The notes beneath the pieces are model-generated. The model searched no databases. It was given only the letters and a program-made list of their open reading frames with translations, and was not told the DNA's origin. From the IMG/VR virus record IMGVR_UViG_3300046516_001254, positions 1-30,219 of that record: DNA of 30,219 nucleotides. The stretch is one strand, 5' to 3'. The DNA comes from a virus. This document shows positions 7,994 through 16,361 of the stretch, one piece after another (the first letter of the stretch is position 1; each line of letters begins with the position of its first letter). The translations under genes and the position numbers were made by a program.

Positions 7994-8619
7994 CCGACAG
8001 CATCTTCGGACCCATCTTTGACGGCAGCGTTCTCACGCGAGCCGTCTTGGCAACTCTGAAAAGTTGGTTCCCGACCTACCTGCACGAGATCGAGCTTCAA
8101 CGAGGTTACCCGGTCAGGAAGATCCCGCCGCCTCGTACGTATGTCGAGCGTTGGCGGTTCGACTCCTTCCCCGACGAGCAGATCCCCATAGTTGTAGCGG
8201 TCTGCCCTGGGATGGCCGCGCCGCCGACGGCGAGCGGGGATGGAGTAGTAGGCGGCTGGTGGGCGCTCGGAGTTGGCGTGATAGCCGCCGCGAACACGGA
8301 AGAGAACTCAGAGCGTCTCGCCAAGATCTACGGTGCGGCTGCCCGGGCGATCTTGGAGCAGAAGAGCTACCTGGACGACAGTTGGGAGTTCAGCGGGATC
8401 AATGTCCTCAATGAGAGTTACGAGGATGTCCCCGACACGGAGCAGTCTCGGACTATGAGAGCGGCTCAAGTAATCTGTCGTGTCCGGGTAGAGAACATCG
8501 TCACCAAGGGAGCCGGTCCAGCTTCTCCGGACGGTCCCGACCAGGATACTCAGCCGGGATCAGTTTGGCCAGATGTCCAGAAGGTGTTCGTCGATATCGA
8601 ACGAATGGAGGAGGGATAG
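7990..8619 (+). CDS. Probable tail terminator or neck protein
   Basis: 209 residues from the ATG in an ATGA overlap. The frame stays open further upstream, but the coupled start is preferred because the upstream part lies inside the gpS-like gene. Visible segments are an N-terminal helix (LTRAVLATLKSWFPTYLHEIE), a beta region (PIVVAVCPGMAAPP, GWWALGVGVIAAA) and a helix (NSERLAKIYGAAARAILEQ), then DSWEFSGINVLNESYEDV and a beta strand. This alpha-beta order resembles tail terminator proteins, which cap the tail tube. The C-terminal 35 residues are Pro/Asp/Gly rich. The family is not firmly recognised; the call rests on gene order between gpS-like and sheath genes. Confidence 0.55.
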   Translation: MTDSIFGPIFDGSVLTRAVLATLKSWFPTYLHEIELQRGYPVRKIPPPRTYVERWRFDSFPDEQIPIVVAVCPGMAAPPTASGDGVVGGWWALGVGVIAAANTEENSERLAKIYGAAARAILEQKSYLDDSWEFSGINVLNESYEDVPDTEQSRTMRAAQVICRVRVENIVTKGAGPASPDGPDQDTQPGSVWPDVQKVFVDIERMEEG

Positions 8620-8834
8620 TGCCAAAGCCCACGGGTTCAACTTCCTACCGGTTCATCGGTCCTCATGCCACTGTGCTGGAGGCCGGCACGCCGCTCGGTC
8701 CGGGCGACTTCATCGATCTGGATGAGACAACGGGTCACGACCAGCGATTGGTGGATGAGGGCTGGTTGATCGAAGTCGATTCAGTCAATCCTCAGGCCAC
8801 TAAAGCCTCAACGAAGAAGGAGGACGACAAATGA
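8619..8834 (+). CDS. Small protein before the sheath gene, possible SH3-like barrel
   Basis: 71 residues from a GTG at 8619 that overlaps the preceding TAG by one base, with GAGGAGGGA at 8608-8616 as a strong Shine-Dalgarno. The frame extends upstream, but that would lie in the previous gene without a ribosome site. The core (YRFIGPHATVLEAG, GPGDFIDLDE, RLVDEGWLIEVD) suggests a small beta barrel, similar in layout to the start of the 1261-1680 product. The C-terminus is lysine-rich and probably disordered. It is coupled to the sheath gene by ATGA. No function is assigned. Confidence 0.65.
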   Translation: MPKPTGSTSYRFIGPHATVLEAGTPLGPGDFIDLDETTGHDQRLVDEGWLIEVDSVNPQATKASTKKEDDK

Positions 8835-10279
8835 GTACAGTACTCGTTCGTCCTGGCGTCAACATCTCGCTGCGAACCACGCCGCCGACTCGCAGCGCGC
8901 CGACCGATACCGGCGTCTGGTTCGTCGCCGGTCTCGCGGACTCAGGGCCGGTGGTCCCGACCCTCGTTCAGAACATGTCCGACTTCACCCGTATCTTCGG
9001 GCCGCGCGTCTCGTACAGCGTCCTGTACGATGCCCTGGATACCTACTTCCGCGAGGGCGGGGCATCGGCCTACGTCGCTCGCGTGGTCGGCCCTGCGGCC
9101 GTCACCGCCTCCCGCAACCTGCTCGACGCGGGTGCAGCAATCGCCCTCTCGGTCACAGCACTCGGGCCGGGAGCGAGTGGCAACAACATCAAGGTTGGCG
9201 TCCGGGCAGGCGGCGCGGGCGGCACGTTCGTGCTCTTCGTTCAGGACGTGAACAACACCGAGGTCGAGACCAGCCCGGATCTCGTCGACAACAACGCGGC
9301 GGTTCTCTGGGCGCAGGGATCCGCCTACATCCGAACAGCTCTCGGAGTCTCTCTCAACGATCCGGCCACCGTCGCCGCCTCTGCTCTGACCGGCGGAAAC
9401 GACGACAAGGCGAACATCGTCGATGCTCAGTGGCTGACGGCGCTCAATGCTCTGACGAGCGATCTCGGTCCTGGCCAGGTCTCGGCCCCGGGCCGGACGA
9501 CCGACGTGGGGCATCAGCAGTTGGTCGATCACGCTGGTTCTCATCGGCGCGTCGCACTTCTCGATGCTCCGGATACCTCGACCGTCGCAACGCTGACTGC
9601 GAGCGCCGTAGGGGCACGGACGGGATCACAGAAGTTCGCGGCGATGTTCTGGCCGTGGCTGATCGTCCCGGGCATTGTCTCCGGATCGACTCGCTCGGTT
9701 CCTCCGTCAGCTCTGATTGCCGGCCTGCTCGCGCGCAACGACTCGGCCGGGATCGGAACTGATCAGGCGGCAGCGGGGGACGCTGGTGTCTCTTCCTACA
9801 CCGCCGCTCTCTCGCAGCCAGGTGTGAGCGATACCATCCGTGGTCAGCTCAACGTCGCCTGCGTCAACGTCATCCGTCAGCTGTACGGAGCGTTCAGGAA
9901 CTACGGCTGGCGGTCTCTCGTGGATCCGAACGCAGAGCCGGACTGGGTCAACTTCGGCTGTGGTCGTCTCTACGTGAGCATCTCCGCGAACGCGCAGAAC
10001 ATCGCGGAAGGGTTCGTGTTCGACAAGATCGACGGGCAGGGGAGAACAATCAGCTCGTTCAACGGTGCGCTCTCCGGACTCCTGCAGACCTACTACAACA
10101 ACGGCGACCTCTACGGGGCGTCAGCCACGGAAGCCTTTTTCGTGGACACCGGCTCGCAGGTCAATACCCCGACCACCATCTCGCGGCACGAACTGCACGC
10201 CGTCTTGAACGTCAAGATGAGTGAGTTCGCCGAGATGGTCCAGATCGAGATCTACAAAAAGGCGATCACGGAGGCATGA
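8831..10279 (+). CDS. Contractile tail sheath protein
   Basis: 482 residues. Sheath subunits stack around the tail tube and contract to drive it through the host envelope. Diagnostic segments are VRPGVNISLRTTPP at the N-terminus, VWFVAGLADSGP, FTRIFGPRVSYSVLYDALDTYFREGG and YVARVVG, followed by a domain with LSVTALGPGASGNNIKV. The C-terminal core has VNVIRQLYGAFRNYGWRSLVDP, FGCGRLYVSISANAQNIAEGFVFDKIDG and a closing VKMSEFAEMVQIEIYKKAI, as in other sheath proteins. Length is in the family range. It starts in an ATGA overlap and is followed by the tube gene. This protein defines the phage as a myovirus type. Confidence 0.92.
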   Translation: MSTVLVRPGVNISLRTTPPTRSAPTDTGVWFVAGLADSGPVVPTLVQNMSDFTRIFGPRVSYSVLYDALDTYFREGGASAYVARVVGPAAVTASRNLLDAGAAIALSVTALGPGASGNNIKVGVRAGGAGGTFVLFVQDVNNTEVETSPDLVDNNAAVLWAQGSAYIRTALGVSLNDPATVAASALTGGNDDKANIVDAQWLTALNALTSDLGPGQVSAPGRTTDVGHQQLVDHAGSHRRVALLDAPDTSTVATLTASAVGARTGSQKFAAMFWPWLIVPGIVSGSTRSVPPSALIAGLLARNDSAGIGTDQAAAGDAGVSSYTAALSQPGVSDTIRGQLNVACVNVIRQLYGAFRNYGWRSLVDPNAEPDWVNFGCGRLYVSISANAQNIAEGFVFDKIDGQGRTISSFNGALSGLLQTYYNNGDLYGASATEAFFVDTGSQVNTPTTISRHELHAVLNVKMSEFAEMVQIEIYKKAITEA

Positions 10280-10284
10280 GTTAG

Positions 10285-10761
10285 ATGAGCGCAAATATCC
10301 AAGGCACTCGTCTCGACACCTGGTTCGTTACGCTCCAGGTCGAGAATCCGAACAGTCCCGGCGATTACATCCACTACGAGGTCTGGGACACCAGAACGGG
10401 CGGGGAGATCGACTCAGAGGAGCGGATCTACTATCCAGGCGGTATGGCACCTTCATACTCGCTCGGAGGCCGGAAGACTCCCGGCCAGTTGACGCTCTCG
10501 CGCAACTACCGGCTCGGCCGTGATCACGACGGCTACCAGGCCAACCCGGGGATCCAGCAGCTGATCGATGCTGCCGGCGTCTCGCGGGTCATCATCTCGG
10601 CCACGCCGATGGACCGTTACAAGAAGCACCACGGGCGTCCGATTGTCTGGACGGGGACTCTCAAGACCGTGACGCTTCCGGAGCACAACTCCGAGAGCAC
10701 GAGCGATCCGGGGATGATCACACTCGTCTGCACCATCGACGCCCCGCCGACCAGCACCTAG
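10285..10761 (+). CDS. Tail tube protein
   Basis: 158 residues, starting at ATG 10285. An ATG at 10276 is followed at once by a stop, so it cannot be the start. GGAGG lies upstream. The product would form the inner rigid tube inside the sheath. Visible pattern: LDTWFVTLQVENPNSPGDY, YEVWDTRTGGEID, YYPGGMAPSYSLGGRKTPGQLTLSRNY, then MDRYKKHHGRPIVWTGTLKTVTLPEHN and a final beta strand. This is a beta-barrel tube pattern common in actinophage and PBSX-like tails. Placement between sheath and chaperone genes agrees. Good confidence. Confidence 0.85.
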   Translation: MSANIQGTRLDTWFVTLQVENPNSPGDYIHYEVWDTRTGGEIDSEERIYYPGGMAPSYSLGGRKTPGQLTLSRNYRLGRDHDGYQANPGIQQLIDAAGVSRVIISATPMDRYKKHHGRPIVWTGTLKTVTLPEHNSESTSDPGMITLVCTIDAPPTST

Positions 10762-10781
10762 TAGGAAGAGGAGGGAGCAAA

Positions 10782-11333
10782 ATGGAACCATTCGACCAGC
10801 CGACTCTCATTCACGAGATCACCGAGGATGAGTCTGTGAAGCCTCCGACCCTCGCCGATCAACTGCGCGAGCGCCGGACGGAGATCGCAGAATCGAAAAC
10901 GGTCATGTTGCCTTTGACCGGGTACGAGAAGTACGGAGTGCAAGTGCAGCACCGGCTCGTAGACCGAACTGAGGTGGAGGACATCGGGCGCAGGATCCTG
11001 AACGAGACGCGAGATCGTGGCGAGCGGAACATGCGCATTCTGCTCGACACGATCATCACCTCGACCGTCGGCTTCTATCACCAGATCGAGGTGGAAGAGC
11101 CGACGGAGATCCTCAACGATCTCGACGGGGACGCTCGTGTCACCAACTGGGGTCAGTTCGCTCAGTACCTCGGTTGGCGGGTGGCGGGCGAGGATTCGTA
11201 CGCGCGGGCCGCGGTGTACTGGGTGTTCGGTGGGAATGAGTTCGCCATCGGACAGTACGGGATCATGCTCAACCGCTGGATGGGGAACACGGGGATCAAG
11301 GTGGACGAAGAGTTCTTGGGGGAAATACTGTAG
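10782..11333 (+). CDS. Tail assembly chaperone, short form (gpG-like)
   Basis: 183 residues from ATG 10782, preceded by GAGGAGGGAG. It is the gene between tube and tape measure, where nearly all long-tailed phages carry an assembly chaperone that coats the tape measure during tail building. Visible features are a mostly helical acidic protein (LADQLRERRTEIAESKTVMLP, LTGYEKYGVQVQHRLVDRTEVED), then TIITSTVGFYHQIEVEE and a C-terminal region with YWVFGGNEFAIGQYGIMLNRWMG. Near its end five G residues precede AAA, the likely frameshift site into the downstream frame. Family is assigned by position and by the frameshift layout. Confidence 0.8.
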   Translation: MEPFDQPTLIHEITEDESVKPPTLADQLRERRTEIAESKTVMLPLTGYEKYGVQVQHRLVDRTEVEDIGRRILNETRDRGERNMRILLDTIITSTVGFYHQIEVEEPTEILNDLDGDARVTNWGQFAQYLGWRVAGEDSYARAAVYWVFGGNEFAIGQYGIMLNRWMGNTGIKVDEEFLGEIL

Positions 11334-11530
11334 GGGTCCCAGATGAGATTAAAGCAGCAGCCCAAATCGCTCTCTCCGGACAAGATCCATTCAAGTATCT
11401 GGAGGAGAACAACTCGGAGAAGAGATCGCAGATGCAAGCGATAGCCCGCGAATACCAGAACCTGCTGCTCACACTCAACGAGGATCTCGCGATCAAAGTC
11501 ATCAAAAAACTAGGAGAGGCAACGAAGTAG
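10782..11530 (+). CDS. Tail assembly chaperone, -1 frameshift fusion (gpGT-like)
   Basis: The frame from about 11315 to the TAG at 11528-11530 is the -1 frame relative to the short chaperone and lacks a good start of its own. Slippage near 11318-11324 would join 180 residues of the short form to about 69 residues reading GGNTVGVPDEIKAAAQIALS and so on to KVIKKLGEATK. That tail is helical and charged, as expected for the T part that binds the tape measure. Its stop directly abuts the tape measure ATG at 11531. The layout follows the conserved gpG-gpGT arrangement of long-tailed phages. The exact slip point is inferred. Confidence 0.75.
11315..11326 (+). promoter_or_regulatory. Probable -1 ribosomal frameshift site
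   Basis: The zero frame reads TTC TTG GGG GAA ATA CTG TAG, with the stop only four codons after the run of five G (11318-11322). A one-base backward slip on G GGG GAA leaves the GGG tRNA fully paired, and the next codon becomes GGA. This is not a perfect X XXY YYZ heptamer. GGGAAAT at 11320-11326 looks better but lies in the wrong frame for slippage from the zero frame. Confidence 0.6.
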
Positions 11531-13603
11531 ATGGCGTTTCTCTCTGAGATCCGTCTAGCCCTGACAGGCGAGCGTCCGGTCCAAGCCGGTCTGGACGCAA
11601 CGCGGGGCGCGGTCGATAGGCTTCATGCTGCCGTCTCTAGATACGGGGGAGCAGCGGAAGAGAGTACCAAGCGGAGCTTCTTGATGAACCAGGCTCTCTT
11701 CACTATGCGCCGCTACGCCTACGCCGGGACGCTCGCTTTGACCAGCCTTGGCGCAGCGGCGGTTGTGATGGGATTCAAGTTCAATGCTTCGATGGAGACG
11801 AACACCGTCGCCTTCAAGCAGTTCTTGGGATCGACCGAGGCAGCGACGAAGGAACTGGATTACCTCTACAACCTCGCCAAGTACACCCCGTTTGAATTCA
11901 CCAATGTGACGGATGCGGCGCGGCGCTTCCTGGCATTCGGTTATACCCTCCAGGACACGAACAAGTACCTGAAGACGATTGGCGATACAGTCGCCGCCTT
12001 CGGTGGCGGTGGTTCCCAGATCGAGAGAATGGTCTTGGTCTTCGGGCAGATCCGCGCGAGCGGTCGTCTGCTCGGACAGGACATGCTTCAGCTGGAGCAG
12101 CAGGGAATCCCCGTCATCGATATTCTCCTCAAGCAGCTCAAGCAGTACGGAGTTACGCGCAAGGACCTGTCAAAGGTCGGCGCGCTCGGGATCCCGGCCG
12201 ACATCGGGATCCCGGCTCTTATGCGCGGCATGCAGGAACGGTTCGGCGGAATGAGCGCGGTTCAGGCGAAGACGTTCGCCGGTCAGATCTCTACTCTGCA
12301 TGATAACCTAGCGCAGGTTATGGGAGCTATGACCTCCTCGCTCTTCAATCAGGCGAGGGGTGGAGTCCTCCCGAGTCTCAACAAGACCTTCTCGCAGATA
12401 GGGGCAATAGCGAAGAACAACAAGAACCAGATCTCGATTGGACAGGTCTTCGACGTTTTGGGAAAGAACTATCCAAAGGTCAAGCCGTTCCTCGATATCA
12501 TCACTGTTTTGATATCGTCTTTCAAGGTCCTGGGCGGGATCGTAACGACCGTCGTTCTTCCGGCCTTCTACATCTTCGCTATGATCATCGACCACCTTTT
12601 GCTTCCTCCCTTGCGTCTGATCCTTTGGGTGATGGACAAGTTGAAGGGGATCAACTGGCTCCTCGCTGCCGCCGTTGGATTCATGACCAGCATGTGGATC
12701 TTGGAGACAGTATCAGTTAAGATCAACACGTTCTGGAAAGACATGAACAAGGGAGCCGACAAGTTCCTTACGAACTCAAAGTTGGGTCTAGCTAGGATGT
12801 CCCAGTTCTTGACATGGGTGATCAATCGTGAAAGTCTTGCCTTTCTCCGATTGCGGATCGCGACGCTTTTGTCTGCCATCGCAATGGACGGTCTAATCTC
12901 GACGATGTGGGGTCTAGCGGTGGGCAACCCCATAGGTCTTATCATTACCGCGGTAGTCCTACTCATCGCCGGGATCGTCATCCTCTACTTCAAGTGGAAG
13001 TGGTTCCACAACCTCGTCAACGAAACGGCGAAGTTCCTCTGGAAGCAGTGGAAGCTCACCGCCCTCGCCCTTCTGATAATCTTCGGGCCAATTGCCGCTA
13101 TCGCCTTCGTCGTCGCGAAGCACTGGAAACTCGTCTGGGAATGGGTCCAGAAGGTATACCACGTCATCAAGGATATCGCCTCCTGGGCCAAAACGAACTG
13201 GCAGATCTTGGTCGGCCCGTTCTTGCCCCTCATCGCAGCGGCGATCACTATCGTGAAACTCTTCAAGTCGGCCATACATTACATCAAGGATCTTGCGCAC
13301 TGGATCGGGAAACTCCATGCGCCAGGATGGCTCCAAGCTATTGGTCATGCTGCGGCCTGGGTTGGGGAACAAGCGATCTCCCCGCTGTGGGTCGGGCAGA
13401 AGCCTTGGGCGACCGCCCCTGCTGCCGCTGGAGGCGGCGCGCTCCCCGTCATGGGAGCGAATCAGTTTGCGTCGAGCGTCGCTGCGGGCAAGGCGAGTTC
13501 GCAGCCCTTCAATGTGACCGTTCACAGTAACGTTCATATCGACGGGAAGAAGGTTGCAGAGAGTTCAGCGAAGCATAGACAGAATCAGGGGGCGAGAAGA
13601 TGA
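11531..13603 (+). CDS. Tape measure protein
   Basis: 690 residues. It sets tail length and is ejected ahead of the DNA. The N-terminal third matches the tape measure domain: AALTSLGA-like hydrophobic stretch, FNASMETNTVAFKQFLGS, LYNLAKYTPFEFTNVTDAARRF, TIGDTVAAFGGG, LVFGQIRASGRLLGQDMLQL and QGIPVIDILLKQL. The middle has several hydrophobic segments (about residues 330-370, 435-485, 510-530) that could cross the membrane during injection. The C-terminus is Gly/Ala rich and ends VHIDGKKVAESSAKHRQNQG, typical of this family. Using the usual rule of about 0.15 nm per residue, the tail would be near 100 nm. The stop overlaps the next ATG (ATGA). Confidence 0.92.
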   Translation: MAFLSEIRLALTGERPVQAGLDATRGAVDRLHAAVSRYGGAAEESTKRSFLMNQALFTMRRYAYAGTLALTSLGAAAVVMGFKFNASMETNTVAFKQFLGSTEAATKELDYLYNLAKYTPFEFTNVTDAARRFLAFGYTLQDTNKYLKTIGDTVAAFGGGGSQIERMVLVFGQIRASGRLLGQDMLQLEQQGIPVIDILLKQLKQYGVTRKDLSKVGALGIPADIGIPALMRGMQERFGGMSAVQAKTFAGQISTLHDNLAQVMGAMTSSLFNQARGGVLPSLNKTFSQIGAIAKNNKNQISIGQVFDVLGKNYPKVKPFLDIITVLISSFKVLGGIVTTVVLPAFYIFAMIIDHLLLPPLRLILWVMDKLKGINWLLAAAVGFMTSMWILETVSVKINTFWKDMNKGADKFLTNSKLGLARMSQFLTWVINRESLAFLRLRIATLLSAIAMDGLISTMWGLAVGNPIGLIITAVVLLIAGIVILYFKWKWFHNLVNETAKFLWKQWKLTALALLIIFGPIAAIAFVVAKHWKLVWEWVQKVYHVIKDIASWAKTNWQILVGPFLPLIAAAITIVKLFKSAIHYIKDLAHWIGKLHAPGWLQAIGHAAAWVGEQAISPLWVGQKPWATAPAAAGGGALPVMGANQFASSVAAGKASSQPFNVTVHSNVHIDGKKVAESSAKHRQNQGARR

Positions 13604-14232
13604 CCCCGCCGAACAAATACTTCTACACCTTCAAGTCGAGCGACGGAGCGCAGGTCAAGGTTCTACGTGGAGATGGTCCGCCGAAGATCGTTGGCGGCCT
13701 CGGCGGCTGGAGCATGGTAGCCCGTCCGCGCCGGACTTCGATCACGCAATGGGCCGGACGCGAGCCGTATCAGATGGATGTACCGGTTCTCTTCGACGGA
13801 TGGCACGACGGCAACAGCGTCGAGACCGACATTCGAACGCTCAACAAGATGGCAATAGGAATGGACTACGATCCGCCTCCCACGGTCACGATCAGTGGCG
13901 CGCTTCCGGTCGGGGGAGCGACCTGGGTGATCAACGCGATTGACTGGGGCGATGACGTTTATTGGCAGCAGACCGACCGTGGTCAGTTCTACCGTCTGCG
14001 TCAGGACGCTTTAGTTCACCTCATTCAATATCAGGCGGTCGAGCGGCTCCAGATTACCGTCACCAAGTCGTTGCCCAACTCGTATACCGTCTTCCGCAAG
14101 GGTGAGACTCTTCGCAGCATCGCCAAGTCGATGTACGGGGACGGTAGTCGCTGGAAGGATATCCAAAAGGCCAATCCGAGCGTCCGCGATCCGAACAAGC
14201 TTCCGCTCAAGAAGAGTCTGAGGATCCCCTAG
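13600..14232 (+). CDS. LysM-containing baseplate/tail protein (XkdP-like)
   Basis: 210 residues. The N-terminal part (KYFYTFKSSDGAQVKVLRGD, WSMVARPRRTSITQWAGREP, DVPVLFDGWHDG) is a beta-rich tail domain. The C-terminal 50 residues form a LysM module (YTVFRKGETLRSIAKSMYGDG, WKDIQKANP, DPNKLPLKKSLRIP). In PBSX-like tails, a LysM protein follows the tape measure and links baseplate hub and tube; T4 gp53 also carries a LysM fold. LysM may bind glycan or act only as a structural module. It starts in an ATGA overlap with the tape measure gene and its TAG overlaps the GTG of the hub gene. Confidence 0.85.
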   Translation: MTPPNKYFYTFKSSDGAQVKVLRGDGPPKIVGGLGGWSMVARPRRTSITQWAGREPYQMDVPVLFDGWHDGNSVETDIRTLNKMAIGMDYDPPPTVTISGALPVGGATWVINAIDWGDDVYWQQTDRGQFYRLRQDALVHLIQYQAVERLQITVTKSLPNSYTVFRKGETLRSIAKSMYGDGSRWKDIQKANPSVRDPNKLPLKKSLRIP

Positions 14233-16361
14233 TGCCGTCCACCACCGCTCTCACAGCAATCAAGAAGCTGGAACTGTCGCAGCTCGATCCTACGCAGGTC
14301 CAGAGAGAGATGATGGGGAAGGATCTCGATCTTGAGAAGCTCAACGTCTATCTGAAGAGCGCGATCATCTTCGACTCGACCGACCGGGTAATTGACATCA
14401 ACGTCAACAGAACGATTGACGGAGCTAGCTCGGTCGATGTCGATCTGAATGACTACGACCGCTCTCTACTACGCTCCGGGGCGATCAACACGAGACTCGA
14501 TATCGAGATCGACGGTCTCTGGTTCCGGCTCGTCAAAGTCTCGCGGGACGCGGGCAGCGATATCTTGAAGCTGACATTCGAGCAGCGCGAGATCGCAGTG
14601 TTGCGATCCTATCCGAAGAAGGGTGCTCCCCACAACGGAGTCAAGTTTGCGAACCGCGATAAGACGACGCGCGCCGAGTTCATCCTCAACCTGATCCGGG
14701 AGGTCAAGGAGTTCAAGATCCCGGTCGTTATGCCGCATCTGCGTCAGGTACAGGAGATCGCGAAGGCGACCGACTCGACCTCAAACATGTTTACGATCAA
14801 GGGCGCTAACTCAACGAACGGAGATGGCGGAATCCCGCCCGACATCAATAGCCATGTCCCGGAGAAAGCGGCCGAGCGCCAGCTGCCCTCTTCAGCTTTG
14901 ATCACGGTCAAGGGAGATCGGATCGCGAATGATCAGATTAACAATGCGAATATGATCATCTCCGCTGGCCTCGGGATGAGCCCGACCCCGGCGAACCGCA
15001 CCTGCCTCGTCTGCGCTATTATGACTGCGATCCAGGAATCGACTCTGCACAACCTCACGGGCGGCGATGGGACGAGCGTCGGTCTCTTCCAGCAGATTGA
15101 TACGGGCTGGGGAAGCTACGCCGACCGTCATGATCCGGTAACGGCGTCCCGCTCTTTCTTCAAGATCTTGATCCCCTTGGAAGCGAAGGTGGGATCGTAC
15201 ACGAGCTATAACGATCTTTGCCAGGACGTTCAGCGCAGCGGCCATCCCGATCTCTACGGCCAGCATCGCGACGAGGCCGAGAAGATCGTCAGTGCCTACG
15301 GCTTGCCTCCGGGAGCGGGCGGGGATGCTGGTACTACGGGAGACAGCGCTACGGCGAACAATATGGCGCAGGACTGGGCCGGGGTCGATAGCGGCTACTA
15401 CTATTGGAGAGGTCTCCCTCCCGTGGCTGGTGGAGTCTGGAAGAGAGAGGATAGCTGGACCTGCATCAAGCGACTCGCGGATGAGGTGGGCTGGCGTGCG
15501 TTCTTCATCAGCGGGGTGTTCTACTTCCTGACTGACGACGATCTCTTCAAGATGCAGCCGGTAACTACCATCACCGAGAGCACCAAGGGCGTCATGGGGA
15601 TCGGCTTCGACTACGACATCGGCAAGAAGGCCGCGACCGTAGACATCCCCGCAATGGTCGGTCTCTGGCTCGCGCCTCCCGGGGCCATCGTCGTTCTTCA
15701 GGAGATGGGGCCGCTCGACGGTCGCTGGATCGTGAACACGTTCGCGCGGAGTCTCTTCAGCGACAATGCCGATATCAACCTTTCGAAACCCCAGCCCAAG
15801 CTCAAGGAGCCGACGACCGAGAGCCAGCAGCCGCCGACTTGGGCTACTGGCAATCATTCTGATCCGATGACAGCCTCTTCGGATCAGGCTCAGTTCGGCG
15901 GTGCGATAGGGACAGACGGCTCGCGGCAGGCGGTCGTACAGGTAGCGAAACAAGCTGTTGAAGTCGAGAAGACCTCTCATTATCACTACCCCTCGGACGA
16001 GGGTGGCGCGGGAGGGGCATCGCGGCCGATCCCCGACTCTCTTTGGAGCGCAGATGCGCACAACGCAATCGACTGCTCGGCCTTCGCGACTCTCTGTTAC
16101 AAGGAGGCAGGTTGCAAGGATCCGAACGGGAATGATTACAACGGTCAGGGGTATACCGAGACGCTCGCCGCTCACGGATTGCCTGTCAACGTTCCCTCTC
16201 CGGGAGACTTGATCTTCTACGGAGCTGCGCCGACCTTCTCGCATGTGACCGTCTCTATCGGCGGCGGCCAGTGCGTCAGTATGGGGTCGGAGGATGGCGT
16301 CCATATCATCCCTGACAACTACCGTCCGTATAGCGCAGTCCGGAGCTACTTGCCGCTATGA
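14232..16361 (+). CDS. Baseplate hub with lysozyme-like and NlpC/P60 peptidoglycan hydrolase domains
   Basis: 709 residues from GTG 14232. Residues 1-190 and about 390-510 read as a split hub domain (SAIIFDSTDRVIDINVNRTI, RLDIEIDGLWFRLVKV, FTFEQRE-like strand; later WTCIKRLADEVGWRAFFIS and MGPLDGRWIVNTFARSLFS). Between them, about 240-350, lies a lysozyme/transglycosylase-like insert: AIMTAIQESTLHNLTGG with Glu269 as candidate acid and GLFQQ at 284-288. The C-terminus, about 565-709, is NlpC/P60-like: IDCSAF with Cys615 as nucleophile, PSPGDLIFYG, then His671 in FSHVTVSIGGG. Two different wall-cutting activities in the hub would let the tail open glycan and peptide bonds during entry. It resembles PBSX XkdQ in position. 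Confidence 0.85.
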   Translation: MPSTTALTAIKKLELSQLDPTQVQREMMGKDLDLEKLNVYLKSAIIFDSTDRVIDINVNRTIDGASSVDVDLNDYDRSLLRSGAINTRLDIEIDGLWFRLVKVSRDAGSDILKLTFEQREIAVLRSYPKKGAPHNGVKFANRDKTTRAEFILNLIREVKEFKIPVVMPHLRQVQEIAKATDSTSNMFTIKGANSTNGDGGIPPDINSHVPEKAAERQLPSSALITVKGDRIANDQINNANMIISAGLGMSPTPANRTCLVCAIMTAIQESTLHNLTGGDGTSVGLFQQIDTGWGSYADRHDPVTASRSFFKILIPLEAKVGSYTSYNDLCQDVQRSGHPDLYGQHRDEAEKIVSAYGLPPGAGGDAGTTGDSATANNMAQDWAGVDSGYYYWRGLPPVAGGVWKREDSWTCIKRLADEVGWRAFFISGVFYFLTDDDLFKMQPVTTITESTKGVMGIGFDYDIGKKAATVDIPAMVGLWLAPPGAIVVLQEMGPLDGRWIVNTFARSLFSDNADINLSKPQPKLKEPTTESQQPPTWATGNHSDPMTASSDQAQFGGAIGTDGSRQAVVQVAKQAVEVEKTSHYHYPSDEGGAGGASRPIPDSLWSADAHNAIDCSAFATLCYKEAGCKDPNGNDYNGQGYTETLAAHGLPVNVPSPGDLIFYGAAPTFSHVTVSIGGGQCVSMGSEDGVHIIPDNYRPYSAVRSYLPL

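Noticed and set aside
8942-9544. A 200-residue minus-strand frame over the sheath gene
   Set aside because: It lies inside the sheath gene, which is clearly recognised, and has no ribosome site or motifs.
11320-11326. GGGAAAT as the tail chaperone slippery heptamer
   Set aside because: Its codon phase fits the -1 frame, not the zero frame, so slippage from the incoming frame cannot use it in the classical way.
11343-11447. Separate small ORF starting at ATG 11343
   Set aside because: It stops after about 34 codons, has Arg-rich low-quality sequence and overlaps the supported -1 frame extension.
14892-16304. A 470-residue open frame on the minus strand
   Set aside because: It lies wholly opposite the hub gene, which has clear enzyme motifs and coupled start and stop. 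The opposite frame is low in recognisable motifs and is a GC-driven shadow.
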